Part shown: in pieces, positions 14,956 to 17,218 of the stretch | Position numbering within the stretch: position 1 is the first letter of the stretch | How the letters are laid out: each line of letters opens with the position of its first letter | From: Candidatus Fermentibacterota bacterium | GTDB lineage: Bacteria > JAFGKV01 | Direction of reading: 5' to 3' | Assembly (NCBI GenBank): GCA_016928395.1 | Contig: JAFGKV010000152.1 | Location: 1-17,218, forward strand | Length of the DNA: 17,218 bases | Made by a program: the position numbers and the translations under genes | Notes under the pieces: generated by a model | What the model was told of the DNA's origin: nothing | Seen by the model: only the letters and a program-made list of their open reading frames with translations | Database searches by the model: none

Positions 14956-16584
14956 CTACTCGTCGGTAGCCGTGACCCGATAAAAACGCTGGAGACCGGT
15001 AATCGTGGTGGTCCAACTGGTGCCGGCAAGCACGCCGGTCAGGTCTTCGGAGAACGCACCATAGGGGCCGGCGGATGAGTAGACCCGGTAGGTAAGCGCT
15101 CCGGGAACGGTTTCCCAGGTCAGCGTGATCTGGCCGTCGTTCCGCACGATGCTCACCACGGGAGCCGAGAGGCCGCCGACGAGGAAAAGATGGGGATCCG
15201 GGGCGCCGATATAGGGATGAGTGGCGGTGCGGCCTGAGCTGTCGGCGGCGTGGATGTAGTAGCCCACCTGGGAACCGGGCATTTGTGGCGGAATCGTGGC
15301 GACCCAGGTGCTGCCGGTCGTGTTGGTCATGGCGACCCGAGTGTACGCGCCGCCGTCAACCCGGTAGAATACGGCCACGGAATCACCGAGTACCGCCTCA
15401 CCGCTGTATGCTGTGATGTCCGCTTCAATCTGGTAGCGGCCGGCGAGTCTCACGGTGCCGACGATCGGCATGTGATGCACATAGAGCATGCCGCGATCGG
15501 CCAGCCCCATGGTCCTGCAATGGAGTGCATCAGTAGACTCCCACGAACCAGTGAACCCCAGTACCTCATACCCCGGCATGGCTGCCTGGTACGTGGCGAT
15601 GGCGTCGTCATCCCACGATGAGCTCACCGTCGGCACAAGCACCTTGTCATTCAGAATCAGGGAGTTGGTATAAGGCTGGTTGTTCGGCGTGTACACCCGG
15701 TAGATCTCATACGGCGTGCCGTACGAAGAAGTCTGGGCTTCAAAGTAGTCGACCGTTGCTTCGATCTCGTCGTACTGGGCATGGGATGTGGGCACACTAC
15801 GAATGAGGATCTTGTCGACATCGAGGAACTTGGCCCAGCAGTCGATGTGGTCGATGTAGGTATTGTTGGGATCGGGTACGACGTGATACGTGGTCACGCC
15901 AAGGTAGTCTTCCATCCTGTCGGCGATTTGCTGATGAGTGAGACCGGAGTTCTCCGACCACACCAGGTCAGTGGATGCCGAGATCCCCATACCGTCGGTC
16001 ATGTAGTTGCCGCCGGTATGCTCCAGGTTCATTCCGTACCATGGAACGCCCAGCCAGGTGGCCAGAGCCACCGGGATGTCGTCATCGTTGGGGCGGGGCC
16101 GGTTGTAGGGGAAATCAACGATGCCGAACTGGCCGTTGCCGTTGGTGATGTACCAGGGACCATAGTCCCGCGACCAGTACGAGTCGGTGGCGTGGTAGAG
16201 GAAGTTGCAGTGATCCAGGTTCACGCCCGCGGACGCGTACAGGTTGCGCACCGTGGTCTCTTGACTAGCGCCGGTCACGATGGTGGTGACCATGACATCC
16301 TCGGCCATTTCTCGTATGATGCTGGTCGAGATCCCCAACGGGTAGCGGATCAGCACGCCCTCCATGTGCTCGAACTCAGCGACATTGCGGACCGGGCCGG
16401 GAGGGGGCGCCGTCGGCACGAAGCCGCGGCCGATTTCGTCAAGACGCGTCAATTCCTCTGGGGTCAACCAGTGGGGCAGCGAATGAGGATTGGCTTCCAT
16501 CCACTGGCGGGTTCGACGCTCCAGGTCGGTCTCGGCCGAGGCGGAGATGGCGAGGATCATGAGGACACAGAGCAGACGGGTCAT
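14956..16584 (-). CDS. Secreted peptidylarginine/agmatine deiminase family enzyme
   Basis: Exported enzyme of 542 residues, predicted to convert arginine-type guanidinium groups to citrulline-type ureido groups. It has a signal peptide (MTRLLCVLMILAISASA). The deiminase domain spans about 60-380 and has RDYGPWY (D140), HIDCW (H246, D248), PYTNSLILN (N307) and ALHCRT (C356, nucleophile). These line up with the catalytic residues I recall for Porphyromonas gingivalis PPAD (D130, H236, D238, N297, C351). YNRPRPNDDD supplies R162 and R164 at the positions of PPAD R152/R154, which bind the C-terminal carboxylate of substrates. An Ig-like domain (about 380-470) and a fibronectin-III-like domain (about 475-542, ending FYRVTATDE) follow. 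ATG at 16584 begins the signal peptide and has GAGGGA about 7 nt upstream. No clear promoter was identified. A role on extracellular arginine peptides is likely; free agmatine remains an alternative substrate. Confidence 0.88.
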   Translation of the reverse strand: MTRLLCVLMILAISASAETDLERRTRQWMEANPHSLPHWLTPEELTRLDEIGRGFVPTAPPPGPVRNVAEFEHMEGVLIRYPLGISTSIIREMAEDVMVTTIVTGASQETTVRNLYASAGVNLDHCNFLYHATDSYWSRDYGPWYITNGNGQFGIVDFPYNRPRPNDDDIPVALATWLGVPWYGMNLEHTGGNYMTDGMGISASTDLVWSENSGLTHQQIADRMEDYLGVTTYHVVPDPNNTYIDHIDCWAKFLDVDKILIRSVPTSHAQYDEIEATVDYFEAQTSSYGTPYEIYRVYTPNNQPYTNSLILNDKVLVPTVSSSWDDDAIATYQAAMPGYEVLGFTGSWESTDALHCRTMGLADRGMLYVHHMPIVGTVRLAGRYQIEADITAYSGEAVLGDSVAVFYRVDGGAYTRVAMTNTTGSTWVATIPPQMPGSQVGYYIHAADSSGRTATHPYIGAPDPHLFLVGGLSAPVVSIVRNDGQITLTWETVPGALTYRVYSSAGPYGAFSEDLTGVLAGTSWTTTITGLQRFYRVTATDE

Positions 16585-16767
16585 AAAGGAATCCCTCACG
16601 GCGAAGGCAAATCCGGACGGCGGAGAACTACAGAGCCTTCTGATGGCGGCAGTAGTCTGGATGAACGGCGCGCAATATAGTAGGCCGACGTCTGCTCGTC
16701 GCTACTTTGACGGGAAGCGGGATGATGAGGGTTCAGGATTCGGTTCGCTTCGCGAGCAGTTGCGAGA

Positions 16768-16802
16768 GTTCAGGGTTCAGTGCGGCCTCTGAGGACGCCG
16801 GG
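16768..16802. repeat. 35-bp direct repeat, copy 1
   Basis: An exact 35-bp copy of 17079-17113. It begins GTTCAGGGTTCAG and ends GAGGACGCCGGG. Confidence 0.8.
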
Positions 16803-16834
16803 CGGCACGTCGCCGAGCGACGTGGCTACAGCCT

Positions 16835-16862
16835 GGGGCGGGCACAGAGTCCCGCCCCTACG
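16835..16862. repeat. REP-like hairpin, CCCCTACGG family, copy 3
   Basis: GGGGCGGG, loop CACAGAGT and CCCGCCCC are followed by TACGG. The stem sequence differs from copies 1 and 2, but base pairing is kept. Confidence 0.7.
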
Positions 16863-16884
16863 GACATGATGTGCACCAACCCTC

Positions 16885-16910
16885 GTAGGGGCGGAGCTCT
16901 GACTCCGCCC
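16885..16910. repeat. REP-like hairpin, CCCCTACGG family, copy 4 (inverted)
   Basis: CGTAGGGGCGGAG is followed by a 6-nt loop and CTCCGCCC. This is the same element in the opposite orientation to copy 3, so the two form a REPIN-like inverted pair 22 bp apart. Confidence 0.65.
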
Positions 16911-17078
16911 GCCGCGGGTTTGGTATCGCTATCGCTGTCGTAGTCGTAATGGACGAGCCGGGGCGGTCCAGCGCGTGTGCGACCTTTGCATGTGCTCTCA
17001 AACACGCGGAGGCCCCGGGCCGGCCCGGACGATACGTGGTGCAACTTCCGGTGCCGCGTCGGGAAGCTACGGCGTAGG

Positions 17079-17113
17079 GTTCAGGGTTCAGTGCGGCCTC
17101 TGAGGACGCCGGG
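17079..17113. repeat. 35-bp direct repeat, copy 2
   Basis: Identical to 16768-16802. The two copies bracket about 280 bp that includes the inverted REP pair. Confidence 0.8.
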
Positions 17114-17218
17114 CTCCCTCAGAATTCTCAAGGTTGAGAGTACAGCCGGCAGTTGGCTCTCGGCTCTCAGCCCACTCCTTTCTTCTCACTTCTCACCCAA
17201 GGGCGCAATCGCAATCGC

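Larger units (their letters stand above)
16585..17218. other. Intergenic region rich in short repeats
   Basis: No gene is apparent in these 634 bp. The stretch holds two REP-like hairpins, a 35-bp direct repeat and short tandem repeats (TATCGC twice at 16924-16935, GCAATC twice near 17205-17218). A 6-bp hairpin (TCTCAA/TTGAGA) lies at 17126-17139. Confidence 0.55.

Noticed and set aside
14956-14958. UAG as a reassigned sense codon
   Set aside because: TAG also ends the truncated ATPase gene, and the deiminase fibronectin-III-like domain ends naturally before this TAG, so a normal stop plus a gene remnant is simpler.
16826-17044. 72-codon minus-strand frame near the right edge
   Set aside because: It runs through both REP hairpins and a short tandem repeat, so it is not a credible gene.

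Overview
The window is GC-rich bacterial DNA. Two genes are read rightward or leftward from a divergent pair near 2.9-3.3 kb, and almost everything else is read leftward (minus strand). Several traits point to an uncultivated lineage of the Fibrobacterota-Chlorobi-Bacteroidota side, of the kind seen in metagenome-assembled Eisenbacteria-like genomes. These are secreted enzymes ending in FlgD/T9SS-like or fibronectin-III modules, a PD40-type lipoprotein, secreted 'ISYQGKVTD' proteins built of GVYG repeats, and many GC-rich 'CCCCTACGG' hairpin repeats between genes. The lineage is an inference from gene style; no rRNA or other marker gene is present.

Layout. 1-966: a C-terminally truncated AAA_14/DUF4143-type ATPase gene (minus) whose promoter lies inside a perfect 28-bp palindrome. 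967-2919: a secreted M1 metallopeptidase (minus) with a C-terminal sorting-type domain. 3322-4275: a beta-propeller-like lipoprotein (plus), preceded by a 17-bp perfect hairpin. 4318-5033: a VapC/Phd-type toxin-antitoxin pair (minus). 5249-7147: solenoid-repeat secreted protein 1. 7148-7864: no intact gene, but relics of a DNA methyltransferase and of a HicA toxin. 7865-8652: a nucleotidyltransferase (AbiEii-like) overlapping a small helical-protein gene. 9033-10838: solenoid-repeat protein 2. 10839-11930: 1.1 kb without a convincing gene, with several hairpins. 11931-13982: solenoid-repeat protein 3. 13983-14523: REP-like hairpins. 14524-14928: remnant of a fourth solenoid protein (C-cap only). 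14956-16584: a secreted peptidylarginine/agmatine-deiminase-family enzyme. 16585-17218: REP-like hairpins and short direct repeats.

The most distinctive feature is the set of three paralogous secreted proteins plus the fourth remnant. Each has a signal peptide, a conserved N-terminal cap of about 105 residues, 9-12 copies of a 26-residue glycine-rich repeat (12+14 residues, two GVxG turns), a conserved C-terminal cap of about 130 residues and a variable charged tail. All three appear to share one promoter layout (TTGnCn, 18-bp spacer, -10 element about 90-100 nt before the start codon). The N-cap DNA of copies 1 and 3 is nearly identical while their repeats have diverged, which suggests recent duplication or gene conversion. 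Their role is unknown; a surface or extracellular fibre or adhesin is an inference. Defence-type small modules (two intact, two decayed) lie between the copies, so this looks like a recombining accessory region. The M1 peptidase and the deiminase are both predicted to be exported and would act on extracellular proteins or peptides, but nothing ties them directly to the solenoid proteins apart from position.
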